Below, one piece after another: positions 51,463 to 63,756 of a stretch of 64,000 bases of DNA. The notes under the pieces were generated by a model. That model did not search any database. It saw only the letters and a list, made by a program, of their open reading frames with translations, and had not been told where the DNA came from. Source of the DNA: Viscum album (Eukaryota > Streptophyta > Magnoliopsida > Santalales > Viscaceae); contig OY728122.1 of assembly GCA_963277665.1 (NCBI GenBank), positions 1,545,988,868-1,546,052,867 on the forward strand, written 5' to 3'. The stretch's first letter is position 1. Each line of letters starts with the position of its first letter. Made by a program: the position numbers and the translations under genes.

Positions 51463-51873
51463 ATGGAGGGAACCAGAAGGAATTCGATTAACATTGAATC
51501 CAATGGACAAATTGGTGACTATGAGAAACAAAATTTCGTAATGCCTAGAGAGAAAGATATTGTGATTATGCCGAATCAGTCATCGTGATATATGATTAAC
51601 AAGGTGAAATTTAGTGGTATGCCTAATTCATAAAATATGAGGAAGATAGAATTTTATACATGTTCACATGTTGAGAAGCATAAAGAAAGGAAGATTGAGA
51701 TTTATAAAGAAGGGAAGAAGAACCTTGAGGAATACCTCAAATGGAGGGACATATGTTATCTGTGTGGAGAAAAGGGTCATAGAGTGACAGACTGTTATGG
51801 AGTTCAATGTCTTATTTGTGGAGAACATGAGAATTACCCAACTCAATGCCCTGACCTAAAAAGTTACTTCTAA
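51463..51873 (+). pseudogene. Gag-like double zinc-knuckle frame, copy 4 (broken)
   Basis: 411 bp in register with copy 3, but with TGA at 51586-51588 (same CpG-derived stop as copy 2) and TAA at about 51631-51633. The first knuckle is intact (C-Y-L-C-G-E-K-G-H-R-V-T-D-C). In the second the His is Asn (C-L-I-C-G-E-H-E-N-Y), as in copy 2. A 78-codon open part from 51637 covers both knuckles. Confidence 0.87.
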
Positions 51874-52242
51874 ATCAAGGAAGGACTTATTCCAGGACAA
51901 CCATTGAAGAGGATGGATTGAAGTGTTTATGTATTATTATTCAAAAATAATTTTGTTGAGGTACTTTTATGGTGTATCCGAATATTTTTGTATTAGTCTA
52001 TTGTGGTTTTCAATAATTTTATGGTGCCAGTAACCATGAAAAGGGATTCAAATATTTTGGAAAGTAGATGATATGCGCATAATGAAGGGATAAAGAGAAA
52101 ATGAAATGTTTGACAGTATTCATGAGCTCATGATTGATATAAGGACTAAGTGATATCATGGTTTGAGTATATATAATTTTGAGGATTTTGGTATGTGGAA
52201 AGTGTTAAGTTTTAACTGCATTCATGTTTTCACTAAGGTTCA

Positions 52243-52458
52243 ATGGGTATTCATTTTTTTTCAAGAGAATACATGATTAAGGCCTTCGAATGTTTGGAAT
52301 GTGACCAACAAGACATATCTGATGATATTTGGGGATCAACGATGGTATTAACATGCTTGTTATATGAACTCTCTGGTAATCTTTTTCACTATAATATGAG
52401 ATTGGACAACAGTATTTTGGATAAGCCTAAAGATTGGAACAGATTATGTTGGACATAA
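52243..52458 (+). CDS. Uncharacterised 71-codon frame, copy 4
   Basis: Open frame M-G-I-H-F-F-S-R-E-Y to L-C-W-T, like copies 1 and 3. No domain recognised. It lies just upstream of the SINE. Confidence 0.35.
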   Translation: MGIHFFSREYMIKAFECLECDQQDISDDIWGSTMVLTCLLYELSGNLFHYNMRLDNSILDKPKDWNRLCWT

Positions 52459-52526
52459 GTTAGTATTGTTTAAGGATAGAAATTTTTTCGATATTATTGA
52501 TGGGATGTTATAGTAATGTAGTTTTA

Positions 52527-52661
52527 GAAAAAGGACAACCTCCAGGGTGGGCGACAACCCATCGCGTCGGATAAGGCTGTGGGAATCGAACCCACAACCG
52601 AAGTGCGACTGACCTTTATCTCCTACCACTAGCCTACAGGAAATCCCTGGTTTGTAGAAAC
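52527..52661 (-). mobile_element. tRNA-derived SINE, antisense, copy 4
   Basis: Same insertion as the other copies, flanked by TAGTTTTA at 52519-52526 and 52662-52669. A and B boxes and the T-rich terminator are present. Confidence 0.72.
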
Positions 52662-55600
52662 TAGTTTTATTTTATTAAGTAGTATGATATATGAAGTATA
52701 AGTTCATTTTTGGAATCGTATATGATTAACCTCACCATAGATGGACTTATGTATATTTTATAACTTTTGCTAACCTTTCGTTTGAAACAGATGGAATGAC
52801 CCATCATTCTATCACATGATCTGCTAACGCTTTACGAATAACAAATTCAACTTATTTATTTAAGAGACGAAGTGGAAATTGTTCAATTCACGAAAAATAG
52901 TGAGATTATACCAAATTTATGTAAGTATTTCTTTTAATTCATCAAATTTAGGGAAATTATCTTGAAAATCAAAAATGTTGCCATAGTGCTCTTATATCCA
53001 ATGAATCAGATGGTACCTTAGATCATCACAAATTTATGGCTTTGTGATTGTTGTCTTTTTCATAGCCATGTCCTCTACCACTCTCCATCAGAACTTGATG
53101 GTTAGATTTTTCTTCCATATCCATTTTTCACCTATGTTCTCCTATATGGAAACCCAATGATGAGTTCCTTTGGGTAATCGTTGCATTTCATACTTTAGTT
53201 TTTAAAATTAAGTTTTAGTATTCCTTTTTACGATGTGGGTTTCTATGAATAGTAAATGATTTATAACCCTGATGAATTTTGAGGGCGAAATTCATTTTAA
53301 GGGGGGTAGAATGTAACAAACCGAGATTTTATAAGACATATTCATTTTAATTTCTTTCATATCTTCTGTTGTACGCTACACCAATATTATCTTGTGCTAT
53401 ACGCAACACCGTATTAGCTTTCAGTATGCGCAACACTAATCTTGGATCGTGTTACACACAATTTCAAGTTCGTTTTATAATAGTCATTCTATGCAACATT
53501 GAGTGTGTATATATATATATATTCATTGTATAAATGAAATATGGTTGGATTCTGTTATACTAAAAAATGAAGGATTCTTGCACAACACGCAACCCTGACT
53601 TGGCTTGCATGACACGTAATCACGACCTTCCTCGATAGCGTGTGTTGTACGCAATACCGGGTTTTACTAAACAATGATATATTATTATAATATTATTATG
53701 AAATAGCCGTTATGAATAGTATTAACTAAATTTTTAATTTTATAACATTATTATTCATCTTACACATTTTATAGAACACGGTATAAGAACAAAATAATTT
53801 TTTCAGGTAAAATAAGTATTTTTCAAAAAATGCAGTTTTGCCGCCTTTTGATGGCGCACCCAATTTAAATCTAGTTTTTGACATGTTTATAAGTTCAATT
53901 TTACAAAATAAATTTATTATTTGGAATCATGATATAAAATTTTACCTTGGATAAAATTTTCATATTATTCTGATAACTTTCATATTTTAATGAATAGTAA
54001 AAACACGCTATATTTTAATTAAAAACAACTTTTTTCATCGTAATAACTTATGTGGTTAAATTATAGTATTGAATTGTTTTAAAGTATAAATAGAATATAT
54101 TTTTACCATTTAATATAATGTATGTCATTATCCTTGATTTTACATTGAATTCGTAGGTTAAATAAATTCAATCTTTTACAATGTTTTAAACAAAAACCCG
54201 TTTTCTTTCGACAACAGGATTAATTTTAATTTAATTTCTGCAACTTCTGTGTATTGAATTTGAAAAAATGGATTCCATATTTGTAATCAGTGGGTCCAAA
54301 TTATATTAATAGACTACTTTTTATTTTTGGGCTTTATGAATAGTAACAACGGTAAATTTTATTTACCATAGTAAAAGGTAAATTGGGTAATTAAGGGTAA
54401 ATATAATATTATACAATTATCCTAATACTTGTCTTAATACAATTGGATGATTATAATTTGTCCTAAGTCATATTTGGGTCGAAATGGAATCCATTAGAAC
54501 CCACTTGGAGGTGATTAATACCTTTAGTTTATTTTATTTAAAGGAAAGTGAAATATGTCTCACTCAAATTTAATAATTAAAGTATTTTTAATATAAGTTT
54601 ATACAGAATATAAATTCGGTTCTAAATACTAATTTGAAATATAAAATGTTTTACTTTATCATGGTAATTTATTTGTAATTTTTAAGAGTTATTTAATTAC
54701 CTTATTATCTTATACATTAATGATGTAGAAATTATTTATTTAGTGAAAAACCAATAATATAGTTTTTATTGAAATTGTAATACATATCAAAAGGCCCAAA
54801 AATCTTCACAAAACTTATTAATAGTGTATATATAAACCCTAATCATCCAATGGCCAAATTTTTGACCATTTGGATCCTTATTAAGGTGATTATGACACTT
54901 ATATTATTTTATATTAAATGATGCCAAAGTTGTCACCTTCATAACTTAATAAATATAACAATTTAAATATTGTGATTTTAAGATGATAAATTCGAGTAAA
55001 AGTATTATTGTGAAAGGTAATAGATTTATCTTCATCATAGGATTTTATTTTTAATTTTTATGCAACAAATAAGTATATTAAATAATTATAAAAAAATGTT
55101 GTAGTAATTATTTTATTAAGAGATAAACCAAATAAGTGGTTTTAAAAATAATAAAATAAATATTATATGAACTATTTAATGTATTAAACTAATTTTATAG
55201 ATACATATGACCTTTTATGAATCTATTAAAGCTTTTATTTCGAACATATCTTCTGTATATATTTTATTTAAATTCAAATAAATGAATAGTGTCAAAATTG
55301 ACACTATTGTTATTTTATAAAAATAACATATTATAAAATTGTTTAAAAATCACAAAAATATTTAAAAACTATAAATTTAAATTTATATGATCTAAAATGT
55401 TATAAAGTATCCAATTATAGACAATTCACAACAAATAAGTAATTATTTGTTATAATTTAAAATTTAGAATGTTATTACCACAAATAAAATTAAATTGATT
55501 AAATAAGGATAAATCAAGTTGATAGTGTTTAAAATAAATTCCTAACATGTATAAATTTTATTGGTTGATGAGATTACAACCCTATATCATATAATATTAG

Positions 55601-55691
55601 GATATGAGTCATTTTGGAAGTTTTTAAGTGGGGTTTGGATTTAATATAAACTAATATTTCTTATATTTCCAAAGGTGCCCCTCTCCTCCCT

Positions 55692-55699
55692 TATAAAAG
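55692..55699 (+). promoter_or_regulatory. LTR 5 TATA box
   Basis: TATAAAAG inside the GGTGCCC/GGGCACC inverted repeat, 2380 bp from the LTR start. A transcript from it would read out into the copia LTR and the flanking DNA. Confidence 0.75.
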
Positions 55700-56020
55700 G
55701 GCACCTCCTCCCTCTCCTCCTCACACCAATTTGAGCCTTCATGCTCCACCAACCCCGGCCCATTTCACTTTCACACTTCCCTAGAAACATCCTAGTGGTC
55801 CTGGTCTTCTTCAAAGACCAATTTTAGTTCCCTAAGAGGAGGTCTCAAAGAGACGCTTCAAAGAAGAGGTAATGTCCGTTACCGATTCTTTCAACTTTAT
55901 TTCTTCTTTTATTTCTTCTTATTTAGTTGTTTAATTATGAAGTAATAAAATAAGTATCACTAATATAATGATATGTTATTATAAGTATGAAACAACCGTA
56001 TTTCATCATCTATCCATCCT

Positions 56021-56470
56021 ACGGAAAACGAAATCACCGCGCGTGCGTACGTACGGAATACCGTCTCCACACTGTGGTGTAAACTATTTTCCACCACCAT
56101 CTTACTTGGATGGGTATAATGGTGTAAATAATTACTATATATTATTATTGTAAAGTTATATTGATTCTTAAATAGTATACATACAGTCCAATACAATTCC
56201 ATGGGAATGATATCATCGCTCGTGCGTACATACAGATTACCGTCTCCACGACGCGATGAGATTCATTTTCCATGTTAAAAATTAAAGAATGAATATAAAG
56301 TATATATAATAAGTAATAATGAAATATATGACATAACAATTCTACTGGATTTATGTACATATATACGTATGTCATATACTTAATTTCATTCAATTCAATA
56401 AGGAAACGAAAACAGCGTCCATGCGTACGTACGGCCTACCGTCTCCACGAACGGTGTATTTCTTTCCATA
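56021..56470. repeat. CpG-rich triple motif, LTR 5
   Basis: Three copies with the LTR 1 spacing. The first (CGCGCGTGCGTACGTACGG) is the best-kept copy in the array. Confidence 0.8.
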
Positions 56471-58069
56471 TATAGATCTATTATATATATGTATATTCTG
56501 AATATATATTATATATAAATCATGTTTTACATTCTGGATGTAATTAATCATGATCTAAGTAATCATATGAATAATTACAAGTTAAAACACGAACAACAAA
56601 TGAAATGATTTTACCCAAAACGCTACTTTAATATGAATTTACAAAAGAATGGATAATATAAAGTCATAAGTGAACCATATATGATATAATAACAATGAAT
56701 ATTATTCTTTAATAAGTCAATGAAATTATTTAAATCATTATACAGAAGGTTTGGATACGTACGAAGCATATCGGACCTAAGGTAAGGGATAATTTTGCAA
56801 ATCTCTTTTTTATCCAAGATTAATTATTTACTGGGGTTATTTCTATCATCCATTTCCATGTTTTATAAAAGCGTTTTCATGTATGTTTAAAATCCTTTTT
56901 ACCCATTTTTTACTTTTACTACATGGTATGTAAGGAATCTTCCTTTTGTTTGTGTTACAAGGTACTTTTTTGACTTTTCTGGAAAAAGTACGAGAAGAAT
57001 GTTTTTTTAACTTATATGGCATGAAAGGATTTTTATGGTTTTATAAAGCCTTATTTTCATGTAGCTTCCTCCAAAATATTTCATGACTATTTTCAAAAAA
57101 ATCCTTTTCTTTTAGAATTGCATGACATTTTTTGGAAATAGAATTATTTTGAAGAAGAAAGTATATTTTCCTCAAGAATTCATTTCAAGTGTTTTATCAA
57201 AACCATTTTTCACCTAAGATGATATTATTTCATATGTGTATGTTTCAAGTATCATGTCTCTATGATTTAAATGGATTCTCTTTTCTTATTATGAAATGAT
57301 ATCCATTTATTTTATATGGATTTATGTGATAATGGGATGATTTTTATGAAACCCATTTTATTCATTGGGTTATTATGATTGATGTATGTTTATTTTGTGG
57401 AACAAGTAAGAATGATTTCATTATGAGATGGGCGGGACCTATATATACCTCCAATGCATTGGGTTAAGATTTATATCTCATGAGATAGACATGGCTAGAA
57501 TGGTAAGTTAATCCGGTTCAGTGTTACAGGACTAAAACGAGGAGTGAACTCGATTCAGAAAGGGACTTTGTCCACTAAGATGGTCTTGGCAGCAATGCCT
57601 TGGCTACTATGGAAATCATGACATGTGCTGAATGGTTTCCACAATTACATGTTTTACTCCCATGCTATTTTATCATGATTAATGTTTCTTTATGATCTAT
57701 GCCTTACGTACTTCCATATTTTATGTCATTGCTCAAGATTTTTATGTTTAAACATTATGTTCATGTTTTTAAGTTCAAATGTATATGATTTGTTTTATTT
57801 TATCCATTCTTACCCTTACTGAGCATTTGAGCTCAACCTTTATATGTTTTCTTTTCCCCAGGACATAAAGAAAGGTTTTAGGTAAGAAAACAAAAAGGGA
57901 AGATATTTATGGGAAATGTTGAAGATCTTTCACCACGATTAGAAGATTACGTTGCAAGTTTCCAAAGACACTAAACTATTACGGTCCTTGTGTGTCTGTT
58001 TTTGTTATGTATTAAGTATTCTGAAAAAGTAATGTAATGTCCATGTACGTCAAGCATCGGGTCTCTACA

Positions 58070-58878
58070 CGCCCTTTGTAATATCTTGGAGGATATTATG
58101 AGAATGAGACTTTCCATTAGAAAACCAAATTTCATAGTGTCATTGGAGGTTCGTATATGCGGCCTTGTGTATTAGTCCATAGAATTTAAGATTATTATTA
58201 ATGGGTATTAAAACTTGCACACTTATATGTATTTAAAAAACTCTGATGACACACTGTTTACGGTGAGGTATGATACGTTGGGTGTGTCATGAGTGATACT
58301 ACATTAATAGATAATGCGAGAAATGATTTTCCCTTCTGTTCTGTAACAAAAGTAGATATCTCTGACCCATTGATGGAGTTGATATAGCCTAAATAAAACC
58401 ATGGCCATGTGGATGAATGGGAATGTTCAATTCTGTAATGTCAAAGAAAGAATAATCGAGCACATGGGTTTATGTCACTAGCATGAAACCTGCTTGATAC
58501 AAGATATTGAGACAAAGCAATTAAATTACATGGTATGCATTCATATTAGGTGACATGTCAATGTGGCATCATCTTCTTTCCCTTGGGTGCCTTGACCCAT
58601 TTATAGACAGTAATCTTGGACTTTAGGAAAGACCTCTTTATGCCAATGAGAAAGAGTCCTAGAGGGTCACACACTAAGTGTATCCAAGTATCTAATGTAG
58701 AATAAAGATTATTCCCAAATGTGGTTTAATAACTATTCAAGGAAGACTAAATAATTTTATTTTCGATCGGTGGAGTCTAGTGTTTATCATATTATCGATC
58801 TCAGATTGATCATTGGTAATGATAAAAATCCAAGTGTGCACATTAACCCACGAGCTTCTATTGCACCCAGAACCTACA
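58070..58878 (+). repeat. Copia 3' LTR, second part (after the nested insertion)
   Basis: It starts with CGCCC, the right copy of the nested target duplication. It aligns with 17886-18575 of the 5' LTR, then jumps about 0.8 kb and aligns again with 19400-19508. It ends AACCTACA, matching the AACATACA end of the 5' LTR, and is followed by the TTAGT duplication. Confidence 0.92.
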
Positions 58879-58883
58879 TTAGT
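58879..58883. repeat. Target-site duplication TTAGT (right), copia element
   Basis: Identical to 17589-17593 and directly after the CA end of the 3' LTR. Confidence 0.92.
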
Positions 58884-61800
58884 TTGGTTAGAAAAATTTA
58901 AAACATTCCCTGTGGTTTCCATTGAAGGTAAAACCCTGAGTGATACATGATGTGTAACATAAACAGGCCATGTAAATTTTGTGTGGTTTTCAAGGGGAAT
59001 AATGCCTTTTTTCCCTCACTTATCATATATTTTTATCACATATTCGAGTATCCACTAAAGAAGCTTATTCAATAGACTAAATATAGTATTTGATCTCATC
59101 AATCCATTTAGAATTCAAATCAATATATTTCCATCATGTTTGTTAAACACCGATAAACTCTTCATTTATCTAGCTCCATTATTTATTTTTCCTATCGTCG
59201 ATGGTGATATTTTGGTGTGAGCTAGTATGCCCTATTTTATGGGAATTTTTTATTTTCTCCATTTTCATCAAATCTAGTCAAATCCCAAGGATGATACAAT
59301 ATAAGGAGAGATTTTTAGGCTTAATTTATGTGGTCTATGACTTATTCCTCAAAATATCAATGCTTATAAATTTTTTTTCATTATGCACATATTGAATTCA
59401 CCCAGCTTTTCCCAAAAAAAAATCACCTTATTTGAATTACATAATATAAATTGAAAACTAAGGTCCCTTTGAAACCAATTTATACCATTTAATATTGAGA
59501 CCTCAATACGTACCACCAATTGAAGGTGTGTATCATGTTATTACTATTTGAACATATTTTGATTATTCTTAACATCATCCAGGTGTGATCGATCAGTTAT
59601 TAATAAACTATGTTCCTTAATTTAATAAATCAATCATAAATTTATAAATGAAAATTTCATGTGAATATATATATATATATATATCAATTTTCACGTATTA
59701 TTATTTATTAATTCGATACTTTATTTCATGTCCTTATTTGAAATTTTCATTTTTTATGAATGGTAGTGCAATGAAACTAATGAAATTTTAATTATAATGT
59801 GTATTAAATTTCCTTTATTAACATTATTTATATGGGATAAAATTTATAATGTGGCCATAGAATATAGAGAATTTTCTTCCTTATAGTAATTGTAATACTC
59901 GAGACGTCCTTAGATTCCCCAGGTATTTTCTTCATCTATCATACGGTGTTATTCCAATTCATTGATCAATATTACATAAGAGATTCCTGCCATGAAACAT
60001 GGTATTTTTTTATTAGTGAATACCTAACATGACGTTGTAGGATACCTTCTCATTCTATGTAGAACATAGAATTCCAAATATAAACACATTTTATTTAATG
60101 TTATGTATACGTATTTGGGATGCATTAATTAGTCTCCTTAGGTCTAGTCATTATTTGGATGAGATTTACCATAGAGGTGCTCCATTGATTTTGTTTGAAA
60201 CTTATCTAGTGGAATGCATTGGGTTTACCCCATGGGATACACAATGTCCCTTACTCTAGAATGGTTGGTTGTATACCATGTGTTGTATTGACCTTATGAA
60301 GTCAATGATTCCTTGGATTCACGTTATTTCCTATTTTATTATCATTATACATTAATGTGTTGTTAAAACCATTATTTAGTATTCAAATTATAAATTGAAT
60401 TGTGATTAATTCTATAAATAAATGTTCATAGATACCAGCTGAGTATGAATTAGGTATGAGATGTTTACAACTAAATTTCTTTACATTTGAAATACATTCA
60501 TATCGTACAATTTATATTCATAAATTTGATTTTTTTAGACATTTTTGGCATTGGACTACTGATATTTGTATCACATGTAATCTGGGTTAATGTTTGTACC
60601 TCTTAAGACTATATGATCATAATCAAGGTCATTGTGATGTGTCCTATAATGGCCATCTAAATAATTTTTTAAGGGATCTTGGTTGTATATGACTAAGATA
60701 GTGATCAAGAATCTTGGATAGTTTTTCCATTTTTGATTTATTTTTATATCAGGTATTATAAAATTTTCATGTTACTAGGTATGAATGTTTTTGTTTTTTA
60801 GAAACATTTCATAATATAATGTATATGATATGTTTTAAAATATTAAACAATTATTTATTTTAATGATTTTTATGCTTGTTCATCATTATTATTCAATATT
60901 ATTTTTCTTTAATTTTTTTTAACTTTCCACCACTATGATTCACTCTAACTAGAGAGAATAGAATCCCCACATACATACTATAGGCCTGCACTACTAGGTG
61001 GAAGACAAAAGCAATAGGGGAGGCATTCTTGATTCCATGTGGCCAACTAGGATTGGTTAATTCGGAGTGAACCCTAGTTGGGACATCACAAATTTTTATT
61101 ATATGGGTTTATTTTTCTTATATTATTGTTTGAGAAATTTATATAGGAATTTAAGAGCGTTTTAGGAGTTGGTCATTTGAAAATCATGGGAGTATCTAAC
61201 CCACCATCATCGTAAAAACTAGGTTTCATAGGAATGGTATTTTTTTATATTCATCCAATTATAGTTGATATATTTTTATTATTGGGTGATGAACATGAAT
61301 TTTGGTATTTATTATACTTTATGGATATTTGAAAATTTATCTGTATGGAAAGTAGTATTTCTATTTGCATCAACATAGGAACCAAGGGATCCACATTCAA
61401 TTCAAAATTATGGAAAAAAGTGGCATTACATTGCATACATTGCCTATGCTTCCTATGATTATTGAGTGTCCCTTGGTTGTGATATATTCCCATTCCACAA
61501 ACATATTTTTTTTGAAATGGAAATTGGTTGTTTAAAATATAAACATCATCCTGAATGTTGTTTTTCCATTTACTATGATTGAAAAAAATTAAATTGAAAA
61601 TAATGATCCATGGATGCTATGTACGATTGATGTATGATAAGATATTTGGATATGGTAAAACGATTACAAATTGTAATATATAATGAGTTTTTCCATTATA
61701 TATTAGAATGGTTAATTCATCTAATTGAGCTACAATATTTTCCAATTACATAATAAGGTAGAATATAAGGGGTTTTTTTACAATTACGTCAGTGTCAATC

Positions 61801-62189
61801 TCTATTATTAAGGAATTTAGACCTTTATAAATCAGGGATGGTAATCAATCAAATTGAAAATTGTATTATGAAAATACACACATACAAACATAAAATGTAA
61901 TTTATGAATTATAAATAAATTTTAAAATTACAAATTGGAAGGGAATGTAAAACTTAAGGAGACATTTTCTTATAAACCTGGAATTTAAAACTCCCATATA
62001 CTTAAACCCATATGGTAGAAAACATAAATATTACCTCCATGAGTTACACATGAAAAACCACCTAGTTTTCTTGAATTGGGAACTAACTCTAAGCTTATAG
62101 AGAGTTTCTTATTATTGGTGAATTCTTTTTAGGGTGCTCTATGGCCTGCAACTCTGTTTTATGATTGTACTCACCATTTCAAGTGAAAA
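58884..62189. other. Decayed DNA, possibly holding the 5' LTR and leader of the gypsy relic
   Basis: No gene recognised. TGTAATACTCGAGACG at 59891 resembles the TGTAAC...CGAGA starts of plant Ty3/gypsy LTRs and could be the left end of the relic downstream. I could not find its matching LTR end or a clear primer-binding site. An (AT)n run lies at about 59665-59684. Minus-strand frames at 58737-58922 and 61251-61493 show nothing recognisable. Confidence 0.4.
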
Positions 62190-62512
62190 ATCATCCCATC
62201 TTCATGGGGGATCTCATTCTTCAGGATGTAGAGTCGTGGATAGAAGCTATTATAACTATCTTTGATCACCTAAGTATTCCCTTAGATAAAAGGTTTAAGT
62301 GTTTCATCTACAAGCATAGAGATTCTTCCATGCACTTCTAGGATTTGGTTACAAAGTTGAGTAATCATCAGGGCATGGTATGTGATGACTAGTGTACTAC
62401 ATTTTTTTTTCATGAGAAACTAGGAGATTACCAATCAAGGTATTTCATGCTCCTAGATAATGGTAATATGTTCATATTGGAATTTACATTGTGCTTAACT
62501 GATCTTTAATGC
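62190..62512 (+). pseudogene. gag: Ty3/gypsy gag remnant
   Basis: Read through stops, the translation gives H-P-I-F-M-G-D, then S-W-I-E-A-I and I-F-D-H-L. That fits the retrotransposon gag pattern P-x-F-x-G-x-x-D, W-L-x-x-I, I-F/L-D-x-L. About 60 codons on, F-F-H-E-K, then M-L-L-D-N-G-N-M-F-I-L-E-F and L-T-D-L match the later part (F-x-x-K-Y, L-x-Q-G-x-M-S-V-x-E-Y, F-x-x-L). At least one TAG lies inside (about 62339). Gag would form the particle; this copy is dead. Confidence 0.65.
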
Positions 62513-63223
62513 TTTATACTGATATATTTTTGATGATGAGCTATTGCGAGCAAGATTCATTGATGATTGTATCAAGTATTTAATACACAATTTGTTGAAT
62601 ATCTTTATCCACTCTATAATTTCATTGATTTTGAACTGATCTCTTTTCAAAAAGTACAAATCGAGGGATTATAATATTATAGTCATAAAGGTCTCATTCA
62701 TAGATATGGTAGTTGTAAATCCTTCACCATTAAGTATCACCTTGAGGATCATTATAAAAACATTGTTGGTAAGAGTATCTTCATTGGTAGTATCCTTGTA
62801 TTCCTTTTTTGTGGGTGATAATAGAATGTTAACCCATAATGTGATAGAAAAATGATGAGGTTTTGTTCTTGAGATTATATTAATCATATTTAATGGTTTT
62901 TCTGGACCTTTCCACCTATATCTAGAGGAATAAGGGTCACACCAGCTCTACCATCAATTGTGGGATGAGTAACTTCACATTAGGCCAGAAGAAGGTGTAT
63001 ATTAGGCTTAAAATTTATAGGAGGAGGTCATGGTTGATGTAGAGAGACATTTTATTTTATTTAGATGCCATGTAGACCTTCGTAGGGTAGTTTAGTTGTA
63101 GCTCAAAGACATAGATAAATCCAGTTATATGAATTATATAAGAAAATCAAGGAGATGAGTACATGACTGTATATTGTGAGAGGTAATATTCATGTAGCTT
63201 ATACCATCATTTATAATATTTTC

Positions 63224-63420
63224 AATATTGGTTCCTCACACTCCTTTATCTCTATATCAATATTGTAATTTCTGTAGCTTGAAATTCAGTAGATCTATGG
63301 GTTCATAATCCAATTCACACCATTCGGTTCATGGTCAATGGGTATACTCCATTTCCTTGACATTCCAATTACGATTGGTGGTTATAATTTTTTTATGAAA
63401 CTTTATTCCCTTGAGATGAT
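63224..63420 (+). pseudogene. Ty3/gypsy aspartic protease remnant
   Basis: N-I-G-S-S-H-S-F-I-S at 63224-63253 matches the D-S/T-G-A-S-H-S-F-I-S active-site block of plant gypsy proteases, with the catalytic Asp now Asn and the next residue Ile. Further on, in a shifted frame, P-I-T-I-G-G-Y-N-F (about 63365-63391) fits the end of the domain. Stops and frameshifts separate the pieces. Confidence 0.6.
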
Positions 63421-63756
63421 ATGGTTTTGTGTCTTACATGGGATAAATTGTATCATTCAATATCTTGAACAAATGAAATATGTTATTGATGATTGAATTT
63501 CACATCACCCGAAGGTGGTAGATAGGTAAATAAGTGAAAAGGTATGTCTAGTATAGATGATAAGGAAAATAATATAATTGGTTAAGAGGAGTGATAACAA
63601 AAATTTTCAGACATTTCATTGATGTTCGTATGATAATTCCACTTAATTTTCTCTAATAGGAGATCACTTAACATATGTCTCCCTAATAAATTCTCTGAGA
63701 TACCTCTTAATAGATTCATAAATTTTATAATTGAGATTATTTTAAGAGCTTTTCTA

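Larger units (their letters stand above)
51204..53311 (+). mobile_element. Array internal domain 4
   Basis: 2108 bp: primer-binding site 51206-51217, broken zinc-knuckle frame, open 71-codon frame, antisense SINE, polypurine tract 53299-53311. Confidence 0.92.
25868..58069 (+). mobile_element. Tandem array of a LARD-like LTR element: five LTRs, four internal domains
   Basis: The array is 32,202 bp with TG...CA ends and a 5-bp flanking duplication. LTRs start at 25868, 32710, 39580, 46449 and 53312, giving periods of 6842, 6870, 6869 and 6863 bp. Each internal domain runs from a tRNA-Met primer-binding site to a polypurine tract that touches the next LTR. No target duplications occur at internal junctions. 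None of the internal domains contains protease, integrase or RT text, only a small zinc-knuckle frame, so the element is non-autonomous. Its TGTAAC...CGAGA start and tRNA-Met site would suit a Ty3/gypsy partner, but that is inference. Unequal exchange between LTRs after a single insertion is the simplest origin. Confidence 0.95.
53312..58069 (+). repeat. Array LTR 5 (4758 bp), right end of the array
   Basis: It begins TGTAACAAACCGAGATT and ends GGGTCTCTACA at 58069, followed by CGCCC and the rest of the copia LTR instead of a primer-binding site. TATA box at 55692. CpG-rich triple motif at 56021-56470. Confidence 0.94.
17594..58878 (+). mobile_element. Ty1/copia LTR retrotransposon, defective, with nested 32-kb insertion
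   Basis: The order is LTR (17594-19508), tRNA-Met-type primer-binding site, leader, gag, protease, integrase, reverse transcriptase, RNase H, polypurine tract and LTR (25573-25867 plus 58070-58878). Integrase before reverse transcriptase is the Ty1/copia order. The gag, integrase and RT text resembles the Tork/Angela group from memory, but that clade call is tentative. The two LTRs differ at many positions and all coding domains carry stops, so the insertion is old. The 3' LTR was later split by the nested LARD-like array at 25868-58069. TTAGT flanks both ends. Confidence 0.93.

Noticed and set aside
25868..58069. Five independent insertions of the same element
   Set aside because: Internal junctions lack target duplications and always follow LTR-PBS or PPT-LTR order; only the outer ends are duplicated.
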